From assembly GCA_029071325.1 (NCBI GenBank), contig JAIEAP010000030.1:95143-159142 (forward strand): a stretch of DNA of 64,000 nucleotides, given 5' to 3'. Each line of letters opens with the position of its first letter. Position 1 is the stretch's first letter. This document shows positions 1 through 8,254 of this stretch, in pieces. The stretch comes from Lachnospiraceae bacterium. GTDB taxonomy: Bacteria > Bacillota > Clostridia > Lachnospirales > Lachnospiraceae. Under the pieces are notes generated by a model that was not told where the DNA came from, ran no database searches, and was given only the letters and a program-made list of their open reading frames with translations. Made by a program: the position numbers and the translations under genes.

Positions 1-681
1 CAGCCGGTATCCTGCCATTTCTCCCGCTTCTACCAGCCTGCTAAACGGCCCTTGCTCCAACATTTCCGAGCCATCCCCCAGATAATCGAAGATCTCAGGT
101 TCACAGACCATAAAGCCGGCATTCACATAACCCTGATCCGAACGCCTCTTCTCCTGAAATCCACGGATCCGGTCAGATCCATCCTCAATGTCCACTACCC
201 CAAAGCGTCCCTCGGGTCTGGTCACCGTGATGGTAAGCTTCTTTTTCTTCTCCTGGTGGAATTGCAGCAACTGATCAATATCAATATCCGATACCCCGTC
301 TCCATAGGTCAGCATAAAGGGCTCGTCCCCCAGATAATCACGGACTCCCAGCACCCTTCCGGCCGTATTGGTGGACAGACCCGTATTCACCATGGTAACC
401 GTCCACGGTTCAATCTGACTGTCTATGTACCGCCAGGTTCCCTTATCCAGATCAAATTCCACATCGGAATACCGCATATAATAATCCAGAAAGTATTCCT
501 TGATCATATGTCCCTTATAACCGCAGCATATGATGAACTCCGTGTGCCCATATGCGGCATAATGCTTCATAATATGCCACAGGATCGGCCAACCGCCAAT
601 CTCTATCATAGGCTTCGGCTTGGACTTAGATTCTTCTTCTATTCTGGTTCCCATTCCCCCAGCTAGTATCACTACTTTCAT
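1..681 (-). CDS. rfbF: Glucose-1-phosphate cytidylyltransferase-like sugar nucleotidyltransferase, 3' end cut by window
   Basis: I translated the minus strand from the ATG at 679-681; the frame stays open to base 1, giving 227 residues of a protein usually about 257 long. The N-terminus has the intact nucleotide-binding loop LAGGMGTRIEEESKSKPKPM followed by GGWPILWHIMKHYAAYGH, and YGDGVSDIDI in the middle, all typical of RfbF (CTP + glucose-1-phosphate to CDP-glucose). It lies 22 bp downstream of a diverged paralogue at 704-1456 in the same operon. CDP-glucose usually feeds dideoxy- or branched-sugar synthesis; the dehydratase would lie beyond the left edge. The family is clear; the exact sugar is inferred. 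Confidence 0.9.
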   Translation of the reverse strand, partial: MKVVILAGGMGTRIEEESKSKPKPMIEIGGWPILWHIMKHYAAYGHTEFIICCGYKGHMIKEYFLDYYMRYSDVEFDLDKGTWRYIDSQIEPWTVTMVNTGLSTNTAGRVLGVRDYLGDEPFMLTYGDGVSDIDIDQLLQFHQEKKKKLTITVTRPEGRFGVVDIEDGSDRIRGFQEKRRSDQGYVNAGFMVCEPEIFDYLGDGSEMLEQGPFSRLVEAGEMAGYRL

Positions 682-703
682 ACGAATATGTACCCTTCAC
701 CTG

Positions 704-1456
704 CTATTGATAATAAACTAACGTTCTCCATACCTCTTCCAATAACGCCCTGTCCCTGACGGTTTCCACCGGCACCCACAGGCCTTCATGTTCATATGTA
801 GCGACCCTGCCCTCTTCCATCACCCGGTTGACTGTGTCTATCTCAAAACGCTCATCAGGGTCCATATGCTCATATATCTCACTGGAAACCACCATATTGC
901 AGGCATTGGCCCATGCATAACGCCTGACCGTATCCCGTTCTTCCTGGCTCTGTAACCTGCTCATGGGGAGGATCGCGCTTCTTCCTGCCGGTCTTGCCAC
1001 CGTAAGAGTCAACATTTGACGATTCTTCTTATGGGTATTTACCAACTGAGAAATATCAATATCCGATACACAGTCTCCATAAGATACAATAAAGTCTTCT
1101 CCCTTCAGCAAATCTCTGATCTGGAAGATTCTCGAGGCTGTGGTGGATTCCACACCTGTATAGACCACCGTAACCTTCCACGGCTCCGTCTCTTTGTTAT
1201 GGATGACTACCTCGTTATTCTGGAGATTGACCGTAATATCTGATTTATAAATATAATAATTCATAAAATATTCCTTGATCATCTCAGATTTGTAACCCGT
1301 ACAGATGACAAAATCATTATACCCATAATAAGAATACAGCTTCATAATATGCCACAGCAGCGGACGCCCCCCTACCCTTAACATAGGTTTGGGTATCTTC
1401 TCCTCTTCTGTATTGATGGTGCTGGGCAGACCGCCCGCCAATATCACAACCTTCAT
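704..1456 (-). CDS. Divergent RfbF-like sugar nucleotidyltransferase
   Basis: This 250-residue protein is a paralogue of the neighbouring RfbF-like protein: MKVVILAGG start, PKPMLRVGGRPLLWHIMK, and YGDCVSDIDI near residue 125. The loop after LAGG reads LPSTINTEEEKI, so the usual G-x-G-T-R is missing, and the YGDG motif is YGDC. It may be a specialised or catalytically altered transferase acting with the RfbF next door. The ATG overlaps the end of the HEPN gene region: its ribosome site AAGGAG lies inside that gene and only one base separates stop and start, so the genes are co-translated. The fold assignment is firm, the activity uncertain. Confidence 0.75.
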   Translation of the reverse strand: MKVVILAGGLPSTINTEEEKIPKPMLRVGGRPLLWHIMKLYSYYGYNDFVICTGYKSEMIKEYFMNYYIYKSDITVNLQNNEVVIHNKETEPWKVTVVYTGVESTTASRIFQIRDLLKGEDFIVSYGDCVSDIDISQLVNTHKKNRQMLTLTVARPAGRSAILPMSRLQSQEERDTVRRYAWANACNMVVSSEIYEHMDPDERFEIDTVNRVMEEGRVATYEHEGLWVPVETVRDRALLEEVWRTLVYYQ

Positions 1457-1457
1457 C

Positions 1458-1871
1458 TCACTTATCTCCTTCTTCGTAATATCCGGCAGCTTTATTCATA
1501 AAATCAAACATCAGACGCACATATTCCAAAGTGATATGTGAAAAATATTTTACCGCCAGATATCCGTCATAATCATGTGCCAGATTATTTCTGACTTTCA
1601 GCATTTCCATCCATATATCATCATCAATCAACCCAACACTGTGGGCTACGCGAAGCGTCTCTCTCGGCGACCCGGTTGGATATTCCAGAACCCCGTGAAA
1701 TTCTGTAATAATATCTTTCATAACCTTCCACGCCAGATCAAAAGCCAGATTGAACATTTGGACCGTGCCGCTGAGAATAAACTTGTCCTGCGGATCTTTT
1801 CCCCGGGCATCGCTTAGATTATCCAGACTCCTGCAAAAACTATGATAACGGTTAATAGATTTTCTTTGCAT
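1458..1871 (-). CDS. HEPN-domain protein (NTase substrate-binding / HI0074 family)
   Basis: The 137-residue, all-helical protein resembles the HI0074 nucleotidyltransferase substrate-binding family, a HEPN-fold group. The sequence VRNNLAHDYD near residue 90 supplies the R-x4-H motif of HEPN RNases. Its start overlaps the end of the MNT nucleotidyltransferase gene by 20 bp, the typical layout of HEPN/MNT modules. Some such pairs are toxin-antitoxin systems in which the MNT partner modifies the HEPN protein; others are uncharacterised. Here the pair heads a sugar-nucleotide operon downstream of a probable SigD promoter. Whether it is toxic or serves the glycan pathway cannot be decided from sequence. 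Confidence 0.8.
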   Translation of the reverse strand: MQRKSINRYHSFCRSLDNLSDARGKDPQDKFILSGTVQMFNLAFDLAWKVMKDIITEFHGVLEYPTGSPRETLRVAHSVGLIDDDIWMEMLKVRNNLAHDYDGYLAVKYFSHITLEYVRLMFDFMNKAAGYYEEGDK

Positions 1872-2124
1872 ATTGATCCATGTCCTCCTTCAAATACTGA
1901 TTCTGGCACAAGTCATACTCAAAGAAATCAATCTTCTTTAAAGTCATAATTTTATCAGCTTCTTCTCTCAGCAATTCCATATCTGCAGGTCCATATACGA
2001 TGAAATCCAGATCACTGTATTTTGTATTTGTTCCCTTTGCGTAAGAGCCAAAGAGTGACAAATGCTCTACACCATGCTCTTTACATATTTCCGTAACCTT
2101 CCGGATGATCTCTTCTACCTTCAT
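1852..2124 (-). CDS. Minimal nucleotidyltransferase (MNT domain)
   Basis: A 90-residue protein of the NTP_transf_2 family. It has GSYAKG followed by SDLDF, which together give the G-S-x10-D-x-D signature of MNT enzymes and of HEPN-partner antitoxins. I chose the ATG at 2124 because AGAGGA lies 9-10 bases upstream; the upstream ATG at 2145 has no ribosome site. It is the first gene of the operon MNT-HEPN-nucleotidyltransferase-RfbF and overlaps the HEPN gene by 20 bp. Family assignment is confident; the target, probably the HEPN partner, is inferred. Confidence 0.82.
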   Translation of the reverse strand: MKVEEIIRKVTEICKEHGVEHLSLFGSYAKGTNTKYSDLDFIVYGPADMELLREEADKIMTLKKIDFFEYDLCQNQYLKEDMDQYAKKIY

Positions 2125-2160
2125 ATCGCCTGTCCTCTGACCCATTCACAGTCTTCTTAC

Positions 2161-2199
2161 ATAAAAAGAGATTCACAACAGAATTATATCATGAATCTC
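2161..2199 (-). promoter_or_regulatory. Terminator-like hairpin in the leader of the MNT/HEPN operon
   Basis: On the minus strand an 8-bp perfect stem (2192-2199 with 2168-2175) and a 16-base loop are followed by TTTTTAT. It lies between the probable SigD promoter (2244-2270) and the first start codon (2124), so a transcript from that promoter would meet a terminator-like structure before the genes. A second, weaker hairpin (AATCTGA/TCAGATT) sits just upstream. This could be an attenuator, or simply the terminator of the upstream gene ending at 2365. Confidence 0.5.
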
Positions 2200-2243
2200 C
2201 CTGAATCTGATAACTTTTTTCAGATTAGAATCAACTATATATT

Positions 2244-2270
2244 ATATCGGTAACTTACCTCATTACTTTA
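2244..2270 (-). promoter_or_regulatory. Probable SigD (sigma-28) promoter for the MNT/HEPN/nucleotidyltransferase operon
   Basis: On the minus strand TAAA (2267-2270), a 15-base spacer and ACCGATAT (2244-2251) match the flagellar sigma consensus TAAA-N15-GCCGATAT at all but one position. It faces the operon starting at 2124 and implies that the sugar nucleotidyltransferases are expressed with late flagellar genes. Confidence 0.7.
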
Positions 2271-2364
2271 CACAATTGTAACTGATCAAAATCCTCTGTC
2301 GGAACTCCGCCAGATCTTTCGACTTTGCCGCAAGCCTCCACCACTCCTGCAAAAGACTGGAATC

Positions 2365-3480
2365 CTATCTATCCACAACATCACCGGACAATCTGTCCAG
2401 TTGCTGCTTTAAGCGGTCATTTTCCTCTAGAATCGATTGGCACAAGGTAACTGTCTTTTTCATATTGTCGCTGTCAAGCCGAATCTGTTTTAAATACTCG
2501 CAGCATCTGCTGTGCAGCACATGGATCGCATAGCGCATATACTGAGTGCGGTCCACATACATGGAACGATAAAAGGATGGCTCCGGCAGCAGTGAAGTGT
2601 CCTGTTGCGCCTCCATTGTATGACGGATGAAATCCTGACAGCTTGTGCGTAACTGTGACGCAAGCGTATCCACAGAATTCCCCTGTGCAGGATGCATGAG
2701 CGCATCATCCGCTTTATGCGATAAGATATCCTCCACACTGTAGTGCGGCAGATAATCTGCAAAGCTTTCCATCCGGATCTGGAAGTCCTCGTCGTAGGAC
2801 GCAACAAAAATCACCGGAGTGCCCAATGCAAGACATGGAAGAGCGCAATGGAGCCGGGTGGTAATCACAATATCTGCGCCCTGATACAGCTTCAAATATT
2901 CGATCAGTCTCGCCTCCCGCTCAGGCCATTCGCCGCCGGTCTCCTCCGGCGTCAGCCGATGTGTCTTTTCTACAATCTCATTTGACGGCAGAATCTGCCG
3001 GACATACGCCGACACCTCGCCGGGAACATCAACGAGGATTGTCTGATGGTTAGGTACAACATTCGCGAACTTTGGAAGCGTCATGGTCAGGCAGCCCGAA
3101 AAATAACTATCCACATGTTTCTGTGCCAGAACATCCGCCGTATGCCTGTCCCGGCAGCCGACAGGTCCATACTGCTGAAGATACCTCACAACAGAAGCAT
3201 CAATATACGACCAGTCATTTTGAATCATTCCGTCTTTGCTGAAATGCGTACCAACGAACAGCGGAAGGAGATATGGAGAAGGCTGAAAGGTATAGCTGTA
3301 ATGAAGATACCAACCGTTCACAATAGTCGCCACATATTCACGTTTGTCCGGCGTAAATACATCCAGCGACTCCCGGTCAATGTAATAATCTACATGCGGA
3401 TAGAACTGCTTACCTGCATAGCTTAAAATGTCATCACCGATATTATCTGTATTGCGAAAATAAATGAGTCCGTATTTCAT
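2365..3480 (-). CDS. Polysaccharide pyruvyl transferase family protein
   Basis: 371 residues from the ATG at 3480, which has AGGGGG about 8 bases upstream; a longer in-frame start lacks support. MKYGLIYFRNTDNIGDDILS at the N-terminus and VITTRLHCALPCLALGTPVIF near residue 225 are hallmarks of the polysaccharide pyruvyl transferase fold (PF04230), which adds ketal pyruvate to sugars or, in some members, works as a glycosyltransferase-like enzyme. The C-terminal 60 residues are helical and probably coiled coil. It stands alone on the minus strand, divergent from a methyltransferase-like gene. The acceptor sugar is unknown. Confidence 0.8.
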   Translation of the reverse strand: MKYGLIYFRNTDNIGDDILSYAGKQFYPHVDYYIDRESLDVFTPDKREYVATIVNGWYLHYSYTFQPSPYLLPLFVGTHFSKDGMIQNDWSYIDASVVRYLQQYGPVGCRDRHTADVLAQKHVDSYFSGCLTMTLPKFANVVPNHQTILVDVPGEVSAYVRQILPSNEIVEKTHRLTPEETGGEWPEREARLIEYLKLYQGADIVITTRLHCALPCLALGTPVIFVASYDEDFQIRMESFADYLPHYSVEDILSHKADDALMHPAQGNSVDTLASQLRTSCQDFIRHTMEAQQDTSLLPEPSFYRSMYVDRTQYMRYAIHVLHSRCCEYLKQIRLDSDNMKKTVTLCQSILEENDRLKQQLDRLSGDVVDR

Positions 3481-3647
3481 AAAAGAGCCCCCTAAAATGA
3501 GCAAAAAAAGATAATTACAGTATAAATGATTTTGGAAGATTGCGCAACTTGCATTAAACGTAACCGCACATCCTTCCATTCATTTATTGCTTTTTTCCGG
3601 GATATCCTTTAGACTGTATTTAGAAATAGAAGGGACCGGATACAGGA

Positions 3648-4157
3648 ATGGAAAACGGATTTATCATCACTAATGAAAATGATATTTATGTCTACTTTGA
3701 GCTCATCAGGCAGCTGAACCCCCAAACCATACTGGACGCAGGAATGTTCTTAAAAAGGATTGGCGCTGTTGCGCGGGCAGCAAGAGACTGCGAGCTTCAT
3801 CCTCAGATCCGCCTTACCGGAGTGGATGCATTCCCAGCGTATGATTTTCCCATCTATCACAGGATATACGACCGGATACTGCCGCTTCATACAGTGACAA
3901 CGCCGTCCGCCGGGTGCGATACGACGGACTCCTATGATCTGGCAGTACTGTTTCATGTCAATGAATATCTGTCTGCCGGCGAAAAAAACGCCTTATGGGA
4001 CTATTGTGTACATCACTGCGCCTGCATCATCGGCGACACCACAGATCCTGCATTCACCAATTTTTGTTTAGCACATGGCACCTGTCAGGCGGTGTCCCTG
4101 GAAGGACAGCAGTACGCCATTGTAAACCCGGACAAGCATTCACTTAAGGAGCACTGA
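3648..4157 (+). CDS. Small Rossmann-like (methyltransferase-like) protein
   Basis: A 169-residue protein not recognised with certainty. TILDAGMFLKRIG (about residue 26), LTGVDAFP (about 60) and YDLAVLFHVNEYL (about 100) occupy the positions of the glycine loop, acidic strand-2 residue and motif IV of class I methyltransferases, but the GxGxG loop is degenerate. It abuts the DUF4422 gene (stop 4157, next start 4158) and so belongs to the same glycan operon. It could be a degenerate methyltransferase or an accessory protein. The ribosome site is weak, so the start is less certain. Confidence 0.55.
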   Translation: MENGFIITNENDIYVYFELIRQLNPQTILDAGMFLKRIGAVARAARDCELHPQIRLTGVDAFPAYDFPIYHRIYDRILPLHTVTTPSAGCDTTDSYDLAVLFHVNEYLSAGEKNALWDYCVHHCACIIGDTTDPAFTNFCLAHGTCQAVSLEGQQYAIVNPDKHSLKEH

Positions 4158-4850
4158 ATGAATATACGAATCTATGTGGCCACCCACAAAAAATCTCAGT
4201 TCCCCGAAGAAGCGATTTATCTGCCGCTTCATGTGGGAAGCGCCGGAAAATCCCCGTTAGGTTATATCTGTGACAATACCGGCATGAACATTTCCCGCAA
4301 GAATGAAAGCTATTGCGAACTGACCGGTATCTACTGGATGTGGAAAAATGTAACCTGCGACATCATTGGTCTCTGCCATTACAGGCGCTATTTTGTCAAG
4401 GATGGCAGAATCCTGACCTCTGAAGATATCGCATCCACGCTTCGGGATTACGATCTGATACTGGGCACCAGTTCCATGTCCCAGTACCCCAATAACTACC
4501 TGCACTATAGTGCCAAGCATATACAGGCAGATCTGGACACCTGCGGTGATGTTCTGGCAGCAAAGTACCCGGACTACACAGACGCCTTTCACCTTGTCAT
4601 GCACACAAATCTTATGAACATCGGCAATATGATGATCTGCTCCAAAGAACTGTTTGACCGTTACTGCGCCTGGCTGTTCCCCCTTCTGGATGAAGTAGAG
4701 CAGCGGACGGATATCAGTCAGTACGACACTTACCAAAAGCGCCTGTATGGGTTCCTGGCAGAACGGCTACTGCGCGTCTTCACAGTGATGCAGGAACTTC
4801 GTGTGAAAGAGTTTCCCATTCAAAATACCGAGATTGGAGATACCCCATGA
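4158..4850 (+). CDS. DUF4422 glycosyltransferase-like protein
   Basis: 230 residues matching the DUF4422 family (capsular polysaccharide synthesis, GT-A-like). Characteristic stretches are YVATHKKSQFPEEAIYLPLHVG at the start, GYICDNTGMNIS, YCELTGIYWMWKN and IIGLCHYRRYF near residue 75. A larger paralogue is at 10404-11498. The next gene starts four bases before this stop, so translation is coupled. It probably transfers a sugar to a surface or flagellar glycan; donor and acceptor are unknown. Confidence 0.8.
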   Translation: MNIRIYVATHKKSQFPEEAIYLPLHVGSAGKSPLGYICDNTGMNISRKNESYCELTGIYWMWKNVTCDIIGLCHYRRYFVKDGRILTSEDIASTLRDYDLILGTSSMSQYPNNYLHYSAKHIQADLDTCGDVLAAKYPDYTDAFHLVMHTNLMNIGNMMICSKELFDRYCAWLFPLLDEVEQRTDISQYDTYQKRLYGFLAERLLRVFTVMQELRVKEFPIQNTEIGDTP

Positions 4851-6913
4851 ATATTATGATTGTAACCAATTCCAGCTATCTGAATATGACCGCTGTCATG
4901 CTGCGTTCCCTGTTTACGAATCATCCGAACGCTGTTACGATTTATCTCTATTACGCAGACCTGCGTCCTCAGGAGGTTACATGGCTTGAAGATTTTGTCG
5001 GTGGCTGGGACAACAAGACCCTGATCGCTACAGAGATACCGGCGGAGAGAATCCGCAGGCTTAAGCCCACCAAGTATCTCCCCATTGAGACCTACTTTAG
5101 AATTGTTGCCCTGGAACTGCTCCCTGCTTCCGTCCGGCGTATTCTGTATATGGATGTGGATATGATCGTCAAAAAATCCCTGGAGCCATTATATGACGCT
5201 GACTTTGAAGAAAAGGCCCTCATTGCCTGCCAGGATATTTACGGCTATATTTTTGGTGCAACGCAGCAGAGTGAAGTTCATCTGAACCTGACGCACAGCG
5301 GACAATACTTCAATGCCGGCGTCCTGTTATTGAACATGGACGTTATTCGCAGAGAACAGATTGCCGCAAAAACCTTAACATACATTTATGAGAACGAAGA
5401 AAACCTCAACTGGGGCGACCAGGATGCTCTGAACGTTATCCTGGAAGGACAGGTAAAACTTGTTCCATGGCATCTATATAACTGCCCTCCCGTTACCTAT
5501 ATCTGCCATAAGGATGAAATCCCCCGGGGCATCATTCACCCCCTCTGCCGTGACCAGGTTCATAGGGTCGATGAACATCCCGGGGAGTATCTGGATCTTA
5601 CCCAGGCGATTTATGACGAGTCGCATATCATACACTATCTGGGCGAAACAAAGCCCCTGCGGAAGGGCCGTCCGCCAGCCAGCTGTTACCAGATCTTTGA
5701 CCGCGCTTACCTCAGCTATTGCAGACCGGGCAGATTAATTTTCATGACAGGGGTCTATGACACACTGGATATCTTTGCATTTGAAATGATAAAAGAACTG
5801 GAAAGCATGGGCTACGAGATTCTGAATTTCGACAGTTCCCATATGGAGGAAAGCCTCCGGCTGCTTGCCGGCTTTATCCAGACACCCGTAAAAGCGGTGA
5901 TCACCTTCAACAATCTCGGATTCAATATGGAATTGGTAGCAGGCAAAAATATATGGGATGAGCTTGGAATATGGTGCATTAATATCCTGATGGATCATCC
6001 GTTCTGTCATAAACCCGCCTTAGACCAGGCTCCCGCCCGCTCCATTGTCCTGTGCCCGGATCGGAACCACATGCATTATCTCGAGCGTTTTTACCCAAAC
6101 ATCCCCATGGTAGGCTTTCTTCCCCATGGCGGGAAATGTAATGCACCTCATCCGAAACCGATTGCAGACAGAAGCATTGACGTTATCTATGCAGGCGGAC
6201 TGTCCCGGGATTTCGCACTTGAGATGATCCCGGACTTTACGCAATTCCCATTTGATGCAAAGCAGATTGCAGACTGTGCCTATGAAGAGCTGATCCGCCA
6301 TCCGGATAAAACCACAGAAGCGGCAATCGAGGAGGCACTGGCGCTGCATCATGTTTCTTTGACCGAGGAAGAACTCTGTGACTTCATAGAACAGATCCAC
6401 TATATTGACCTTCTGGCGGTTTCCTATTACCGGGAACGGACGGTTCAGATCCTGGTGGAAAACGGAATTTCCGTAACGCTCTACGGAACCGGCTGGGAGA
6501 ACTGTTCCTGGCTCGATTCCCCCAATCTGCATTTTGGCGGGCGTATCTCCGCGGAGGAAGTCGTCGGTCAGATGGCAGACGCCAAAATCGTATTGAATAC
6601 TATGACATGGTTCAAGGACGGAACCCATGACCGGGTATTCAACGGAATGCTGGCAGGAGCCGTTGCCCTGACGGACAGCTCAGTTTACATGAAAGAAGAA
6701 TTCTGCGGCAGCCTGTCAGATTTTTCATCGGACGAACTGCTGATGTTCGAACTGTCAGAGCTGGACAAACTTCCGGAAATCGTGCGCGCGCTGCTGGATA
6801 ATCCCAAACAGATGCAGGAAATTGCAGACCGAGGTTACCGAAAGGTGAGCAAACAGCATACGTTAGCATCCAGAGCCCGCGAATTACATTTTGACTTACT
6901 CAGCCAGCTATAA
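4847..6913 (+). CDS. Two-domain glycosyltransferase: GT8 fused to CgeB-type glycosyltransferase
   Basis: A 688-residue fusion. Residues 1-280 are a GT8 retaining glycosyltransferase: MIVTNSSYLNMTAVMLRSL start, ILYMDVDMIV with the D-x-D at 103-105, FNAGVLLLN, and HYLG..KPL near 265. Residues about 295-688 match CgeB/DUF3880 plus a GT1-type C-terminal domain (SYYRERTVQILVENGI, YGTGW, NTMTWFKDGTHDRVFNGMLAG). CgeB-type domains also occur alone at 13587, 18737 and 19929 in this window. It probably adds two consecutive sugars to one glycan. The ATG overlaps the preceding stop by 4 bp. Confidence 0.85.
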   Translation: MNIMIVTNSSYLNMTAVMLRSLFTNHPNAVTIYLYYADLRPQEVTWLEDFVGGWDNKTLIATEIPAERIRRLKPTKYLPIETYFRIVALELLPASVRRILYMDVDMIVKKSLEPLYDADFEEKALIACQDIYGYIFGATQQSEVHLNLTHSGQYFNAGVLLLNMDVIRREQIAAKTLTYIYENEENLNWGDQDALNVILEGQVKLVPWHLYNCPPVTYICHKDEIPRGIIHPLCRDQVHRVDEHPGEYLDLTQAIYDESHIIHYLGETKPLRKGRPPASCYQIFDRAYLSYCRPGRLIFMTGVYDTLDIFAFEMIKELESMGYEILNFDSSHMEESLRLLAGFIQTPVKAVITFNNLGFNMELVAGKNIWDELGIWCINILMDHPFCHKPALDQAPARSIVLCPDRNHMHYLERFYPNIPMVGFLPHGGKCNAPHPKPIADRSIDVIYAGGLSRDFALEMIPDFTQFPFDAKQIADCAYEELIRHPDKTTEAAIEEALALHHVSLTEEELCDFIEQIHYIDLLAVSYYRERTVQILVENGISVTLYGTGWENCSWLDSPNLHFGGRISAEEVVGQMADAKIVLNTMTWFKDGTHDRVFNGMLAGAVALTDSSVYMKEEFCGSLSDFSSDELLMFELSELDKLPEIVRALLDNPKQMQEIADRGYRKVSKQHTLASRARELHFDLLSQL

Positions 6914-6967
6914 CCAGCCGGGAGATACTTTTCCAATTACAATAACTAAGGTGATAATACAAAAGAT

Positions 6968-7525
6968 ATGTTGCTGCCCATTTATTTATCGTCACTGAAT
7001 ACCGAAGAAGACCGCTGCCTGTTTCAGACAATCTACGAAGAAAATACCGGGATGATGTATCATGCGGCAATCAAGATCATACATAACTCTTACGAAGCAG
7101 AGAATGCCGTGCATGCAGCATTCTTAAGTATTGCAGAACATTTTGATACATACAAAAGAAAAACGCGCAATCAATTGGACGCCCTCTGCGTTTCCATTGC
7201 CAAAAATAAAGCTCTGGATGCGCTACGGCGCCAAAAGCATCTGACGGAATCGGAGCTGGAGGAGGTACTGCTGGTGCATCAGGATACCAGGAACGACCCT
7301 GCAAAGCTTATGGAGCGCAATGACGAGTCAGAACAAATCCGCAGGATCATGGACCAGCTTCCAGAAATCCTGCGGATCGTATTAGAATTAAAGTACTACT
7401 GCCAATACAGTAATCCCGAAATTGCGCGGATACTCGACGTCTCATTGAAAGTCGTGGAAATGCGCCTCTATCGCGCCAAAATTAAACTGAGGGAGTTGAT
7501 GAAAAATGAAACGCAATACCCCTGA
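6968..7525 (+). CDS. ECF-type RNA polymerase sigma factor (copy 1)
   Basis: 185 residues with sigma-70 region 2 near 20-90 (ENAVHAAFLSIAEHFDTY) and region 4 near 125-180 (LPEILRIVLELKYYCQYSNPEIARILDVSLKVVEMRLYRAK). The AAGGTGAT ribosome site is about 13 bases upstream of the ATG. The 3' end overlaps the DUF4367 gene by 20 bp, the usual coupling of an ECF factor with its membrane regulator. A very similar gene at 8530 shows that the cassette was tandemly duplicated. The regulon is unknown; the secreted protein gene at the end of copy 2 is a candidate. Confidence 0.88.
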   Translation: MLLPIYLSSLNTEEDRCLFQTIYEENTGMMYHAAIKIIHNSYEAENAVHAAFLSIAEHFDTYKRKTRNQLDALCVSIAKNKALDALRRQKHLTESELEEVLLVHQDTRNDPAKLMERNDESEQIRRIMDQLPEILRIVLELKYYCQYSNPEIARILDVSLKVVEMRLYRAKIKLRELMKNETQYP

Positions 7526-8225
7526 GAATGATATCGATATCAGAGACATGGTCATCCGGATGCACGATCTGGAACTGAGTCTGATGCCCCCGGCAGAAGA
7601 ACTGCAAGCGAGATATGTACTGTCTGATGAATTTTATGAAAACATGGAACGCCTCATACAACGGATGATTCGTAGGAGAAGCCGTCTCCGCAGAATTCGC
7701 TACGCAGTAGGCTGGGCTGCCGCATTACTGCTGACCTTCTGTATCCTCCGCATGTCAAATATGATCGAGGCCGGCTGGAATGTAACAGAATGGTTTGAGG
7801 AGCATGCGATGTTCCATTTCCGGGAACAGGGCAGTTCCGAGGCACTCCCGGAATATGAATTGGGTTATGTGCCGGAGCATTATGTTCTGACGGACAGTTT
7901 CTACTCGGAAAATACCGGATATCTTCAATACTCCGCCAGCGGTCAATCATTAACCTTGCTATATGGACGTACTTCTGCACACTATGATGTAGATACAGAA
8001 AATAAAGAATACGAAAAAATAGAAACCAATGACGGGATTACCGTTTACTTTTTTGCCTCCAGCACAGATTCTGAAAGTTCTATGGTATGGCTTTCTGATG
8101 ATGAACAGACCTGCTTTACCCTGACCGGTCACCTGCCCAAAGAGGAATTATTGCGCATTCAGGAAAATATTTATGAAAAAAATAGCATATCTTGTAGAAA
8201 AATGTTCCACTTCTACGTTATATAG
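7506..8225 (+). CDS. DUF4367 membrane protein, probable anti-sigma partner (copy 1)
   Basis: 239 residues: a cytoplasmic N-terminus of about 70 residues, one membrane segment near 75-90 (AAALLLTFCILRM), and an extracytoplasmic DUF4367-like domain (YELGYVPEHYVLTDSFYSENTGY...). Partners of this kind usually hold the ECF factor inactive until an envelope signal arrives. Compared with copy 2, one T is missing after the final A-run (near 8183), so the ancestral TAG is out of frame and the protein carries 13 extra C-terminal residues. Confidence 0.75.
   Translation: MKRNTPENDIDIRDMVIRMHDLELSLMPPAEELQARYVLSDEFYENMERLIQRMIRRRSRLRRIRYAVGWAAALLLTFCILRMSNMIEAGWNVTEWFEEHAMFHFREQGSSEALPEYELGYVPEHYVLTDSFYSENTGYLQYSASGQSLTLLYGRTSAHYDVDTENKEYEKIETNDGITVYFFASSTDSESSMVWLSDDEQTCFTLTGHLPKEELLRIQENIYEKNSISCRKMFHFYVI
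8198..8225 (+). promoter_or_regulatory. Conserved small hairpin after copy 1 DUF4367 frame
   Basis: GTAGAA and TTCTAC form a 6-bp stem around an 11-base loop. The same stem with a different loop occurs at the corresponding place in copy 2 (about 9757-9779). Keeping the stem while the loop drifts suggests an RNA structure or a protein site between the anti-sigma gene and the secreted protein gene. Confidence 0.35.
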
Positions 8226-8254
8226 TATGTAAGGGTACTGTATGACACACAAAA

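Noticed and set aside
52..666. 204-residue open frame on the plus strand at the left edge
   Set aside because: The minus strand there encodes a clear RfbF-like protein open to base 1.
6020..6628. 202-residue open frame on the minus strand
   Set aside because: Antisense to the CgeB-type half of the GT8 fusion.
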